Below, piece after piece: positions 43,641-54,962 of a stretch of 64,000 nt of DNA. Source of the stretch: Leptobrachium leishanense (Eukaryota; Chordata; Amphibia; Anura; Megophryidae); contig CM019070.1 of NCBI GenBank assembly GCA_009667805.1, forward strand, positions 52,532,451 to 52,596,450, written 5' to 3'. The notes under the pieces were generated by a model. The model did no database searches. It saw only the letters and a program-made list of their open reading frames with translations, and was not told the origin of the DNA. A program made the translations under genes and the position numbers. Numbering within the stretch: position 1 is the first letter of the stretch; the number at the start of each line of letters is the position of its first letter.

Positions 43641-43757
43641 GGCCCTATCATTACCAGTCATTTGTTAATGATGTGACGGCTCTTGTCCTGTTTACACCAA
43701 GTGCGGCTTCCTACTGTAAATCAATGCTTCCTATGCTTTGTACAGGAAGTGCTGATT

Positions 43758-44310
43758 TGCCGGTGTTCTGGCACATGTGGGAACCTCTCATATGTGGGGA
43801 CCGGCGCACTTCGGTGACGTTTCAGCCGCTCACATCAAGGAACCACCAGCAATGCGCATGTGCATACCGCCGATTCGTCGGAGACGCGCTCGCTGCGATT
43901 ACAGCCATCTGTAATTGTACTTGGGGCTGGGGAGACACAGGGTATATATAAATCAGAACTTCACAGGGACTGCTTCCTGTTATTTGCTGAAAATATCAGC
44001 AGATGCAGGACATACACTATATCGCCCTTGCAGAACCTCATACAGCTGTGCTCTGCAAGCAGCCTGCGTGTGCGTGCATGAGAGCTGGGGTAACCAATTT
44101 CTTTAGCAAGACACCGGAAACTGAAATCCGCTATCATAAATATAGCACAGGAAAAGATGGCTGCTAATCGGAGTGAGCGCGTTGACGAATCGGCGGTACG
44201 CGCGCGCATGCGCATTGCTGGTGGTTTTTTGATGTGAGCGGCTGAAATGTCACCGGAACTGCGCCAGTCCCCACATATGAGAGGTTTCCACATGTGCCAG
44301 AACACCGGCA
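43758..44310. mobile_element. Foldback element with about 130-190 bp inverted arms
   Basis: TGCCGGTGTTCTGGCACATG at the left and CATGTGCCAGAACACCGGCA at the right are exact inverses. The arms go on through CTCATATGTGGGGAC and GCCGCTCACATC to CGCCGATTCGTC. The middle (about 43910-44150) is unique and contains GCTCTGCAAGCAGCC. No transposase was seen; superfamily unknown. Confidence 0.85.
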
Positions 44311-44779
44311 GCTAGAGAATAACAAGCCATTCCAAGGCTGGAAGAAGTTGGTGGTTAGTTATCTTGCTGATCCAAAAATCACTTGACACACAAAAAAAAT
44401 ATGAAATTTTATACTCTCCTCTGAGATCATAGTTCCCGCTGATGCTGTGACCCCCCCCCTCTTTATTATGAGTCAATGCTTCTAATTTATCAGCTTGCTC
44501 ATAATCAAGCTAATGGTGCGCAGCACAGCTTTCTATTAGGGTTGTGTTTCAATGTCCCTGGGACTCGCTAATAGGCCTTATTTTTTTTTTTTAAAGTATC
44601 TTGGGTAAATGCAGACTGAATCATCCAATCACTGCGCAGCAAATCATATCTGAAATACACCACTTTGCGGTCCTGCCCACCCCATCCACCCAGCCCCTAT
44701 CCTAATTATATATCCTCCTTTTCTCAGATGCTTCAATCCTCGCTCGGTTTAACCTCATCATGCCCAAGCTCTTGGACTA
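44311..44779. other. Unassigned stretch
   Basis: AATCACTGCGCAGCAAATCATATC (44629 on) matches part of 54118-54290, so a fragment of that hAT-like repeat is present. Nothing else was seen. Confidence 0.45.
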
Positions 44780-44960
44780 TCATTATGCAGTGTCTGCTAT
44801 ATTCTCCCTGGGACTTTTCTCCACACTCCCCCTGTTCCCTTTTGTTTCACTTGCCTAGTCCCTTAGATTGTAAACTCACAGGATGTCTGGCTGAGCACTT
44901 GTATGAAGTGCTGTATTTTCAGGACAATTATCCTACGGGCAGGGCCGTCTCTGTTCCTTA
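44780..44960 (+). repeat. Dispersed repeat, plus-strand copy of 23137-23340
   Basis: CCTTAGATTGTAAACTCACA, GATGTCTGGCTGAGCACTTG, TGAAGTGCTG and GACAATTATCCTACGG correspond to the inverse of 23240-23330. Confidence 0.65.
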
Positions 44961-45141
44961 TGTTTTATTATTTATTCGTCACCTGTCTGTTTCGGCTCCT
45001 GAGGACAGGTTTGGGGAGCACAGCATTAGACGAGGCTCCCTATTGCTGGGCTCTGCACTGATTCCCCGCTTCTCTTTTCAATGAAATCTGTCAAACACAC
45101 TCCACTTTCCTGGTTGATATGTTATGTCCTGGACGCACTTA

Positions 45142-45565
45142 GGCTAGGGTCAGACTAGCGCACTTTAAACGTGCGTTCTGGCGCACTTAATTACGGCCGC
45201 ACTAGCAGCAAATGCCGGGCAATGACGGCCAATATACGAAGTACGGTCGCACGAAAGTCCGGCCGCGCAACGCAAGTGGCAAACGAACGCATTTTGTCGC
45301 ACGTCAAACCGCTAGTACGGTCGTACAGAGTGCGCTGCGGCCGCATAGCGGCGTGTGTGCGTGATTTTGAAATGTCAGACACTGCTAATGTCCGGCCAAC
45401 ATAACGTCCAGATGCAAAAAGTGTTTTATTGATGATCCGTACAAAATCACGAACGCAAATGCGCATCGTATGACCGCTATCGCGTACTCCGTGAAAAAAT
45501 GCGTCCATTCGTTCAAACGCACTTTTTCACAGACAACGCGAAAATGCGTTCGTCTGACCCTAGCC
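45142..45565. mobile_element. Harbinger-like MITE, GGCTAGGGTCA family, copy 14
   Basis: The ends GGCTAGGGTCAGACTAGCGC and GTTCGTCTGACCCTAGCC are flanked by TTA on both sides. It is nearly the reverse complement of copy 6, so the two are close sisters. Confidence 0.9.
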
Positions 45566-45966
45566 TTATTGTTCCTGTTCACTTACTGCCATGTTCATCT
45601 TTTTCTCTTCCTATGTGAAATTTCGCTTACACTTACAAAATTGTTAGTAACCAAGCCGTGTCACAGAGCTCCCGTCCGGCTTACGCATGGATTTGGTGAT
45701 GGCATCAAACGATTTCCTCTTTCTGGTAATTTCCCTCTGCACAGAGAAAAAAATCCCTATGATACAGACTCAGAGCCTGGTGTTAAATGGAATTTGCAAT
45801 TCACAGAACACATTTAAAAAAAAAAAACACAACACCCCCCCCCCCCAACCTAAACCATGGTGCAGATCGTGTCACTACCTACTGCCTCCTCTGGAAAATG
45901 GTTCCTAGTGTCCCTCCATGGCCTCAGCTCAACCAGGCTTATGAGAGCTTGTGCAGGGTAGCGCTT
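45566..45966. other. Unassigned stretch
   Basis: No supported feature apart from a poly-A/poly-C run near 45815-45850. Confidence 0.4.
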
Positions 45967-46095
45967 AGTTTTTGAAGTTCTACGGACTCCAGGAGCCAAT
46001 ACCAATACATCTCCTATGATGCTCAGCCAATAATCCTGTCGACTGAGGCTCATGGGAAATGTAGTAACAAAATCCTTGGAGCACCGAGTTTGCTG
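45967..46095. repeat. hAT-like foldback remnant
   Basis: GAAGTTCTACGGACTCCAGG and CATGGGAAATGTAGTAACAA are degenerate mirror parts of the GGAACTACATTTCCCATG family represented intact at 32560-32695. CCTTGGAGCACCGAGTTTGCTGGCCCTGG recalls its end. Confidence 0.5.
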
Positions 46096-47007
46096 GCCCT
46101 GGCAGGATGTCAGCTCACGTTGATATTTTCCCTTCTAACAACGTCAGAATAGGGGCCTCTTCTCGATTTCTAATGTTTGTTTGTATATTGACAAACGAGG
46201 TGATATAGATGTAATTCATAACGAATGCCAGAGATACATTTACCAGTCCTCGCTCTTACAGTGTATGATTTGAGGCATCTCATACTTGGTGTCAGTGTCT
46301 GCAGGTGTTTGGATGTGTGCCATTTGTTTTGAGCTTCTCATATGACCGCTGAGTTTTTCTTGTGTGTATTTCCCCTTTCCATAATTTTTTTCTTTTCTTT
46401 AAAAAACAAAAAACAACTTGTGCAGTGAGTGGTTATGTAAATCATTCCTGGGCAGAACTTTCCATTGTTGAATACCAAGATCCACAAGTATGCCTCTTGT
46501 CTGCTCAATGCCAAGTGCTGAGATGGGAGTTATTGATCTGCCTTTTTTTTTTTTTTTCTCCCCCCTCTGCACTTGTCTCCCCTTCCCCCCTCCCCCTGTA
46601 GGTTTAAAATTTCAAGGTGTCTGATCTTTTCTGCCGACACATGACGCGTCACGAGAACATCGGAGGGAATGCAGTGACTCTTCGTCCTACAGAGCACCTC
46701 ACCATGCAGGTTAATGTCAACGAGTGGAGGTGCTGTACACTTTGGGGTTATTCACAAAAGAGCTTACAGTTCCGTTATTTGGCACCAGATACGCTTTACG
46801 TCTGCCCTGCACATCAGCAGACGTTAGACGGGTCCACCTCTTGTGCATAACTGAACTGGTACGGAGCACATGGCAATGGTGGAGTTGCACTATGCAGCTT
46901 ATGTACCATCTTAAGTGAATGGACCCCTAAGTGTGTTGAGTTCACTGGTTTAGGAGCACTGGTTAAGGGCGTGTGTTTTATTCACATGGCACGTCTTTGC
47001 GGAAATG
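46096..47007. other. Unassigned stretch with a strong pyrimidine tract
   Basis: A 60 bp T/C tract ends in CCCTGTAG at about 46601, which would make a good splice acceptor. It is followed by GTTTAAAATTTCAAG|GTGTC. Any exon here is unproven; the frame at 46617-46850 has no recognised domain. Confidence 0.3.
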
Positions 47008-47015
47008 TCTCTACA

Positions 47016-47428
47016 CAGGGCTGGATTTGCATTTTAGGAGCCTGTAGGCACAGAAATCTGGAGCCCCTCTTCCCAAAAAGTGTCTAAAACTAATATGGGG
47101 GGGGGGGGGGGACAATTTTTTTTTTTCTCCTTCAAAAACTGAAACCGTTTCTCACTTTTTTCATATCAAAAGAAGGGGTAGAATCTGGTAAAATTATGCA
47201 GAATGTTGGGAATCGTGTTAATACAAAAAAAAACACAAGTAGCAACCTAAGCCATACTCTGGTTCCAATGATACCGTTTATGTCCTCCTAGCCTGAAGGG
47301 CTCCAGAGATACAGTGGATGATTGTAGATTGTAATAATATTTTTAACTTCTTTACAGAGCAAGGTTGCCCCCCCCCCCCCCCGGTAGTAGGTGCATGCCT
47401 ATGCTGCCTTATTATAAATCCAGCCCTG
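47016..47428. mobile_element. Non-autonomous hAT element, CAGGGCTGGATTT ends
   Basis: CAGGGCTGGATTTGCATTTT on the left and AATCCAGCCCTG on the right are inverted ends. The flanks TCTCTACA and TCTGCACA are an 8 bp duplication with two differences. A poly-G run (47098) faces a poly-C run (47368) inside. There is no transposase. Confidence 0.78.
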
Positions 47429-47436
47429 TCTGCACA

Positions 47437-48862
47437 CGTCACTCCAAATGTCTGTCAGCTGCTGCTTATTCCGCTGCTGAAACAGGCATGTTTTCTGAGC
47501 ACAGCATTTGTCTTGTACATGAAGAAACAACCTGCTGCGCCATCAATGCAATGTGACACATTCTTTATAACTGCAAGAGGGTACATTTAATATATACATT
47601 TATAGAAATTGGTGGGGATGTTTCGATCCTCTTTTTTTTTTTTCTTCTTTTTGCTGCCAATTCCAGTTGTGGGTTATTTGCGTTCCGAAGATTTTCCAGG
47701 GCTGCATGCAGTTTAGAGCGCCCAGCTTTAACCAACAGGTGACTCTGCTCGTCTGTGAGCGGTGAATTCCGAGGCTGCAGGACCCCAGCTGAGCGTCTCC
47801 CAGCCTGGCATACCTCGGACTCAGGGATCTGGGGATTGGATCGGGACATCCCTATTAGAAACAGTTATTACTATTATCTATTTTATTCTATTTTTTTTCT
47901 ATACAGTAGCAACAGTTTCCACGACACTTTACAAGAAAGCCGTAAAGTGGACCATCGTTTGGCCTTCATTGGGCTGTTGCAACAATTTACAAATGGCCCT
48001 TCGCAGTAGTGTTGTTGCTCAGACCGAGCAGAGGACTTGCCTTTCACACAGAGCTGGCCAGTGACGTGCGGGACAGTGAAACATTGATGGGAATAACTTT
48101 TTTCTTTGTGTTAACATTTTTTTTCTGCTGACCTGTAAAAGGGAGTGATTCCTTGTTTTGAGCATAACATTGTCATTGCAAACTAACAGCTACAAAGAAC
48201 CATAGGAATTAGAAACCACAGGCAGACAAGTTTATGATCCTGAGGTCTTTCAGCAAGTTTTCTGTTGTGCTTTATTTGAGTTGGATATGACTATGTACTG
48301 GAATATTTTTAAATGTGACGGTATTGTCTTGGGGGTTATAATAGGTTGTCGGGTTACATCAGTATCACTGGCTGCCAGGGTCTGACAACTGACCTATAAA
48401 TTGAACTTTTTATGAATACTCAGATTCATTTTGTATTGTATTGGTTACAGGCATAGGTTGCAGATCTAGATACACAACCGTTACTTTGATGCAGCTTGCT
48501 TGTATGTGTAAATAGTGTATTTAATGGCGTTCTCTAACTATGCTTGGCAGATTAAAATACTTTCCAAGATACCAATCTCGTATATTTTTACACTTATGGT
48601 TTGCGCTATCACAGAGGGAATCGATTTTAATTAATTTTTTATTATATTCTCAGCATTATTATATATTTATTGTACTTGCACCAAATAGTGCGGGCATCAC
48701 AACTGGCTGCAAATGAGCTCGCATTACAGCTGGATCATGAAATGCCTGGGACATGGGTTGGCAGAGACAGATCCGTTTATTGGCCTCCTTGATTGCCAGC
48801 TTTAAACCAACTGGATTTTTTTTTTTTTTGTGTTTTTTGTTTTGTTAAAAGACATTATTATT
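47437..48862. other. Unassigned stretch
   Basis: No conserved protein frame and no terminal repeats recognised. Frames at 47565-48064 overlap on both strands and have no domain. Confidence 0.4.
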
Positions 48863-48945
48863 ATACTTTATTTATATAGCGCCAGCATATTCCGCAGCGC
48901 TGAACAATGAGCACAATATAGACCGGGTTACATTACAATGAGAAT
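48863..48945 (-). repeat. Repeat tail GCGCTGCGGAATATGCTGGCGCTATATAAA, minus strand
   Basis: Inverse of the tail at 32770-32860: TTTATATAGCGCCAGCATATTCCGCAGCGC preceded by ATTATTATTATAC. Confidence 0.7.
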
Positions 48946-48959
48946 GAACATTTCTGTTA

Positions 48960-49112
48960 ATCTGTTTATTTGGTTTTGTGTTAATATCTTGCATTTTACC
49001 ATTTTGTATTTCTGTAACCACTCAATGTTCTTGAACCCAGAACATACTTGAAAACGAGAGAAATCTCAATGTATCCTTCCTGGTAAAATCCTTTTTATAA
49101 ATAAAATAACAT
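48960..49112 (+). repeat. LINE/SINE 3' tail
   Basis: Same order of words as 20540-20718: TATCTTGCATTTTACCATTTTG, TTCTTGAACCCAGAACATAC, AAACGAGAGAAATCTCAATG, CCTTCCTGGTAAAATCC, then an A/T-rich end. No tRNA head. Confidence 0.72.
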
Positions 49113-49129
49113 TTGATAAACCAGTACAG

Positions 49130-49540
49130 GAGGAAACGAGGGCCCTATTCTCGTGGGAATTTACAATCTGGAAGGGTTGGGGGTGGAAACGGGCAGAGAG
49201 GACTGCAAGGTGAGAGTGGAGGACTGTTCAGGGCAGTGAGGTGTATTAGTGAATCAGGTGGTAGGCTTCCCTAAATAAAAATGTCTTGGAGCGTTTGAAT
49301 GAAGGGAAACTAGGGGAAAGTCTGACAGTACAAGGGAGTGTTCCAGAGGATGGAGCTGTGCGTGAGAAATCCTGCAGTCTATCGTGGGAAGAGGTGATGC
49401 GGGGAGAAGCTAGACGCAGGTCACTGTTTGATCTTTTGGGAGCGCACTGGGGTGTATTTGGTGATTTAGTGAGGACAGGTACTAAATCAAGATCACAGAT
49501 CTCCAGCACCTGAAAGCCCACCTAATGTGAGCCGAGGATA
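49130..49540. repeat. Dispersed repeat related to 29455-29910
   Basis: TTTACAATCTGGAAGG, GGCTTCCCTAAATAAAAATG, GTTCCAGAGGATGGAGC and TCGTGGGAAGAGGTG follow the same order as the words at 29580-29730. The frames on both strands are incidental. Confidence 0.5.
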
Positions 49541-50589
49541 CAGTAATGCTGGAAAAAAAATGTGGCACGAGGGAGAATTTTTTTTTTTTTTTTTTTTTCT
49601 GCCTGGAAATTTGTCGAGTCACCAATGTGATGAAGTTCATTGAGTAAATTATTAGGAGTAAACAAAACTGTAGGGGTTACTCACTGCTGAATTTCACCGT
49701 TCAGGGCAGTTCGTCTAAATATAGGCGAATTGACGCTGAAATACTTTGCATTTCAGCAGCCTGACATTGTCTCAGAGTAGTATTGGTGGTTTGTCCTATA
49801 TATTCACAGAACACCAAACTGCACCAAAATGTCCTGGTTTTCAGTGATTCACTTCGGGTGTAAAGAGTAGGGATAGACCGATATATCGGTTTAGCTTATT
49901 ATCGGTGCCGATATTCAGAAAATTACTGATATCGGTATCAGCATTTTATTTGCCGATATTGCCGATTATTTGGACAAGTTTGCTCACTGCAGCTGCGACA
50001 CGCAAGATCCCACAAAACTGTGCGAATCTGGGGCTTCTCCCACATCAGGCTGTAAGCCCTCACTGCAGAATGACTCCTGCTCACTGACCGTATTGTGCAT
50101 GAGCGTGATGGCAACAGAAATGGGGCTTCCATCCCATCTGGCAGGGAATTCCCTATACAGGAGATGCAGGGTCCAGTAATCCAGGACCTCCAGATGTTTT
50201 GGAACTGGATTTCCCATGAGGCTCCAAGAACCTAATGAGAAGATGAGCATCATAGCAGATGTAATTCCAAAACGTGGGGCAATATTACAAGTGACTGCTT
50301 AACCAGAGCTGTAATATAACTTTGTAATATAACCCTTGGAGGGCCAAGGTTGCTGCACCCCTTACATACAGGATCATATGAGGGATCTTTAAGAAAGCCA
50401 AAGACACGGTCTGATTGTAAAAAATAAAAGATTAAATAAAATAAAAATTCTTATTAAATTTAGGGTTGCACCGATACTAGTATCGGTGCCGATACGGGTA
50501 CTGCAGGAGTACTTGGTACTCGTGCAGTACCCCGATATTTTTTTACGATACCGGAAGCCGGCATTGAGCCGGCTTGCCGGCATCCTAGG

Positions 50590-51068
50590 AGCTTGGGCGG
50601 CTGTCCGAATGCTCTATCGGCATTCGGACAGGCCCTGCAGCTGCTCACCCCACTTTGTTTATACTTACCTTCCTTTATCGACGCCGGGAAAGTCTTCGCG
50701 CGCTCCTTGGAAGGTCCCCAGCCGCGACCACGTGGGACCTTGTGATCGCGGCTGGGGTCCTTCCAACGAGCGCACGCGCGGGAACTTTCCCGGCGTCGCT
50801 AAAGGAAGGTAAGTATAAACAAAGTGAGGAGAGCAGCTGCAGGGCCTGTCAGAATGCTGATAGAGCATTCGGACAGGCCCTGCAGCTGCTCTCCGCTCAT
50901 ACTTACCTTCCTTTAGCGACGCCGGAAAAGTTTCCCCGCGTGCGCTCGTTGGAAGGACCCCAGCTGCGATCACATGGTCCCACGTGGTCGCGGCTGGGGA
51001 CCTTCCAAGGAGCGCGCGCGCGAAGACTTTCCCGGCGTCGCCCAGGAAGGTAAGTATGAGCGGAGAGT
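50590..51068. repeat. Consecutive GC-rich palindromes inside the inner hAT
   Basis: One palindrome spans about 50652-50824, from ATACTTACCTTCCTTTATCG to CTAAAGGAAGGTAAGTAT. A second spans about 50900-51058 with the same arms. A shorter one lies between them around GATAGAGCATTCGGACAGGCC. Both large stems contain CCCCAGCCGCGACCACGTGG or its inverse. Confidence 0.85.
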
Positions 51069-51150
51069 GTCCTGGGGGGGCATTATCCATGTCCTGGGGG
51101 GGCATTATCCATGTCCTGGGGGGGCATTATCCACGTGCTGGGGGGCATAT
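51069..51150 (+). repeat. Short tandem repeat, GTCCTGGGGGGGCATTATCCAT
   Basis: About four head-to-tail units of 22 bp, the last one diverged (GTGCTGGGGGGCATATCCAT). Confidence 0.85.
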
Positions 51151-51341
51151 CCATGAGGTCTGTTCTTATTGGAAAGCGGTCACATGACATAAGATAAAAG
51201 TATCGGTACTCGGTATCGGTGAGTACTTGAACAAAAGTATCTGTACTCATACTCGGTCTTAAAAAAGTGGTATCGGTGCATCCCTAATTAAATTGAATAA
51301 ATGAAGTGGACGTGGTGCAATGTTTACATGTTAAACACATT

Positions 51342-53691
51342 GGGCTATATTACAATCTTTGCGCAAAAACGCTTGCGCAAAGCGTGAAGTTTTGCGCCAA
51401 GCGTTAAACATTTGCGTGCGCAAATCACCGCTGGAATTACAATCCTTCACGCGTTTTTGACCCGATCAATAACCCGCGTAAACCGGATGCGCCCAAATGC
51501 TCGCGCAGTACTGTTGCGCGCAGAAATCAGTGTGCTTACTGTCATTTTTTTTTTTTTTTTCACGCAATTCAGCCAATCATAATTAAGAACCACAAGTCGG
51601 GGGCGTGGCCGGCTACGAGCAGGAGCGGACGTGTTCTGGTGGAGCTCCTCACGTCTTCCTTGATTAAGGACTCTCAGACAGCCTCACCTATGCAGATTTT
51701 TCCCTTAAGGGTCCTTGTGTAGCTGGCCACTGGTACTGATTTGTCCGGAGTCCATTCAGTCCCCCCTCCGGACCAGAGACTTTGCTCTTTACAGACTCTC
51801 TGCTGGTGGACGTCGCCGGCGGCCATTTTGAGGCCTACCCCCGGCTCCTGTTGGCCCCTTACTGGGATCCTTTGATGTGTGCGGACCTGGATGGGGTCCT
51901 GCTGCAGGCTGTGGAGATGGAGGGCCCCCATCTCCTGGCTGCGGAGGTGCCTAGTCCCGGTGGGGTGGACGGAGGTGGCGGGGCTTGGCGACGGGTGGTC
52001 TCCCCTCCCCCCTCTGCAGGGAAGATGGCTGTGATTGCAGGCCTAGATGCCTGTCTGGCATTACTGGATGCGGAGGGTGACGATTCCTGCCCACTCACGA
52101 AGGGGACCTGGAGGAGGATGATGTCCGCGCTGAGGGGCTGTGTGGGAGCGGCGGATTTCAGCCCAAGTGCCACGGAGGAATGCCTACCTTATTGCGGTGC
52201 TGGGAGTTTGGAGACAGAGATTGATGGGGAGGACTGCGCAGCTGCTGGTTCACAGGCGGCGCTACAGACGGACCCACCGCCGGATTCAAGCAGTGAAGAA
52301 ACGCTGGTGCTAGAGGAAACTGAAGTCCGAGCGGTGGCTCTTGAGATTTCTGCCAAGTGTCCCCCTGCGTCGTCTGTGGAGGTGCAGCTGGGAAAGACGA
52401 CTGATTACAGGCCAGGATCTCGCTCTGGGTCCCGCGCTGCGGCATTTACTGCAGTCGAAGATGTCTGGGTGCTACCTGCCCAACGGGCCTTTCGTGAGGT
52501 GCTTGTGCCCGGTGGAGCTGCCCTACCAGTCTCTTGGTTGGACACGGGCTGATGTGGGTGTTTTCCCCTCGCCTCTATTGAATTCGAGACCCGCTGCCCT
52601 TAGTTAGATACGTCTCCCCCCCTCCTTCTCCTCATCAGCTAGCTGAGACTTTCTTGATAAATATGAGACTTATTGATTTTATTTTTACTTTTACTTTTTT
52701 CTGCTGTCATTCATTGAAGACTTACTGCTTTTTGTTTCCCCTATACCCCCGCTGAGTATATTGGCTTTGATCTCCCTCCTCCCCTCTCCCCATGTTTATG
52801 CCCCCTTGCTGAGTTATTTTTCCCCCTGCTGTGGGACATTACTATGTGTCCTGATGCGCCTCTGTGACACTGTATGAGGACTTACATTATAGACACCTTC
52901 TTTCTTTTTTTTTTTTTTAATTTGGCTATTCTGGGACATCTCGGGGACGCAACCGTGGCCTGGTGCCCGGCTTGCTCCTGAGTGCCCGGGCCAGGTGCCG
53001 TTATTCCCCCTTGGCCTCCCTCCGGCCTAATGGACCGTCTGGGTAGTCGCCAAGGCAGGCACATTTTTGGCCTTTGCCATCTTTTTATTCCCCCCCCCCC
53101 CCCCTTCCTCGGCTTAAATTACTTTTTTGTTTTTGTTTTATAGTTTAACAGATGACTTATTTTGGCCCTGCGAGGTCTTTTTCATTTTATGTTGACTTTA
53201 TATGTCGATGCAAACTTTCAAAAATAAAGAATTAAAAAAAAAAAAAAAGAACCACAAGTCAATCTGAGCATATATGCTGCAGCAATAATACATGCACGCA
53301 CAACTTCTCCATTTTATTGGTTTGGGTATGTGTAGAATGTGTAACTATACTTTGCTGCATTTTTTTTGGGCTGGTGCATTTGGTTTCGGCCAGGACGTTC
53401 AGATTTGCCGTTACCACCAGCTTTTAGGAGTTGCTAAAATTATACGTGCAAACTGCGCATAGATTGTAATACCATCAGCGCGCAAATGCGTTTGTGCGCA
53501 CAATGTTAAGTATAGATCGCGCGACGTACAGTAAGCTTACGCAGGGTTCTCAGGTTCACCCGCGGTAGACGATTACGTGTGTTTGTTGCACTGACTTTGT
53601 AATATGGCATTCGGCGTAAAGAGTTTGCCCCTCGCGTTAAATGTTTTTTTGCACCGGTGGAAACGTTTGCATGAAGATTGTTGTTTAGGCC
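51342..53691. mobile_element. GGCCCC-type TIR element, copy 2, interrupted
   Basis: The left end GGGCTATATTACAATCTTTG and right end CATGAAGATTGTTGTTTAGGCC are flanked by ATT on both sides. Its interior (CAGCCAATCATAATTAAGAACC and GGGTATGTGTAGAATGTGTAA) is the inverse of 16504-17225. A retroposon interrupts it at 51599-53246. Confidence 0.82.
51599..53246 (+). mobile_element. Poly(A) retroposon (L1-like, internally deleted?) with 14 bp duplication
   Basis: The element begins GGGGGCGTGGCCGGC and ends with AATAAA (53223-53228) and an A-run. It is flanked by AAGAACCACAAGTC on both sides (51585-51598 and 53247-53260). This is the mark of L1-type target-primed insertion. A frame at 51782-52552 encodes 256 residues, acidic and Gly/Ala/Ser-rich, with no domain I recognise; it could be a remnant or unusual L1 ORF1 leader. 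No endonuclease or reverse transcriptase is present, so the element must have moved in trans. Confidence 0.9.
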
Positions 53692-54117
53692 ATTGAGTTC
53701 ATGGCATAGTCAGATTTGTTCTGTTTTTTTTTTCAGAACTTTAAATTTACAGAATATCGGCATCAAATATCGGCTACCGGCCAGAAAACCTGCCGATAAT
53801 CTGTATCGGCCCTGAAAAAATGATATCGGTCTATCCCTAGTAAAGAGGCGAATCCCATAGGATTCAATGTAGAAACGTAATAACATTTTTAAATTAAAAT
53901 TTTAAGACTGTTTTCGTTTTCAGCAAAAAGTCTTTTTATATTTAGAACACCTTTTTTGTATTTATATTTTTTTGACTAAATTGTTTCCCATTTTTTAAAA
54001 AGCAATTTGTTATTTTTAAGTTTTGTAACAGACCTATTTTTTATTTATACATTTTTAACCCCATAGGGCCCCAGTGATGTGGTTGCCACTATCTTGATGC
54101 ACCCTGTTTAAAGTCAG

Positions 54118-54290
54118 TGGTTCCCAACCCTGGTCCTCAGCTCCCACTAACAGGCCAGATTTGAAGGATTCCCTTGGGGAAATGACTGAATCCTGCAATC
54201 GCTGAGCAGCAAATCATATCACCTGTGCTTCACATAGCTGGAAAACCTGGCCTGTCAGCGAGTCCTAAGTATCCTAGTGCAGTTTGATGT
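54118..54290 (+). repeat. hAT-type repeat, CAGTGGTTCCCAACCCTGG end
   Basis: The left end is a well-known hAT-type terminus, followed by CCTCAGCTCCCACTAACAGG and GAATCCTGCAATCGCTGAGC. The mirrored right end is absent, so this copy is partial. Confidence 0.65.
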
Positions 54291-54509
54291 GCTGCTTCAT
54301 CTCCTGCTGTTGACACCACATCCTGTAGCTCTCGTATTAGCCCTCTGTAGTTGCAATACAAGTAAGCTGGTGAACAACTAGTAAGTGGGGGTGTGTGCGG
54401 GTTTTCCATTGGTATGTCTATGGAGGGGCAGTGTATGCTGGGGAATTGTCATGGTAGTTTGGAAGGGAGACTTTTTTTATATTTTATTCTTTTGCCTCTT
54501 TTAGAGAAT

Positions 54510-54962
54510 GGGGGTTATTCACTAAATGCAATTGTTGGCCATTTTTGAAACCTATTGCGAATATCGGCCATACAGAGAAGGAAAATTCAACACTGGCAGA
54601 CGAAGTTCCTGCAGACAACGCTAAAGAACAGTAACTAATGGTACCCCCATTATTCTTCCGATAAAAGCATAAACTGCATCGCTTCTCAATTTAGTTACTG
54701 GCAAAATGGTAATCTCCATAGACCACCTATACAAACTACAGGGAAAACCTAAGACAAATTCAACCGAAACCCCAGCAGAAACTACATTGGACACATCATT
54801 GAAAACTATACTGGAATACGGCAGAAACTCTGCTGAAAAATTTGAATTAAGGTGGAAGTTCCCTGAACGGAGAATTCACAGTAGTTTCACCTTTTGCGCT
54901 ATAGCTTGTTGAAGTAAAGTCACTTTTTCAGTGAAAGATCAGTGGTAAGTGATTAACCCCTA
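54510..54962. repeat. TIR element relative with GGGGTTATTCACTAA end
   Basis: TGGGGGTTATTCACTAAATG on the left is mirrored by GTGGTAAGTGATTAACCCC on the right. The frame at 54706-54912 has no domain. It belongs loosely with the TTATTCA families. Confidence 0.55.

Larger units (their letters stand above)
50461..51286. mobile_element. Inner hAT element with perfect 8 bp duplication
   Basis: The ends TAGGGTTGCACCGATACTAG and GTATCGGTGCATCCCTA are flanked by ATTAAATT on both sides (50453-50460 and 51287-51294). It is filled with long GC-rich palindromes rather than a gene. Confidence 0.92.
49868..53839. mobile_element. Outer hAT element containing three nested insertions
   Basis: The ends TAGGGATAGACCGATATATCGG-like (left) and CGGTCTATCCCTA (right) are flanked by perfect GTAAAGAG duplications (49860-49867 and 53840-53847). 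Its own sequence is 49868-50460, 51287-51341 and 53692-53839. The left end holds several ATCGGTATCAGC and GCCGATATTGCCG repeats. There is no transposase frame. Confidence 0.92.

Noticed and set aside
46590..46730. Possible internal exon after a strong pyrimidine tract
   Set aside because: The exon would be 15 bp or lack a clear donor, gives a stop in the frame from 37514, and has no recognised peptide.
52882..53064. Arginine/lysine-rich minus-strand frame
   Set aside because: Falls in the 3' part of the poly(A) retroposon, antisense, with no supporting feature.
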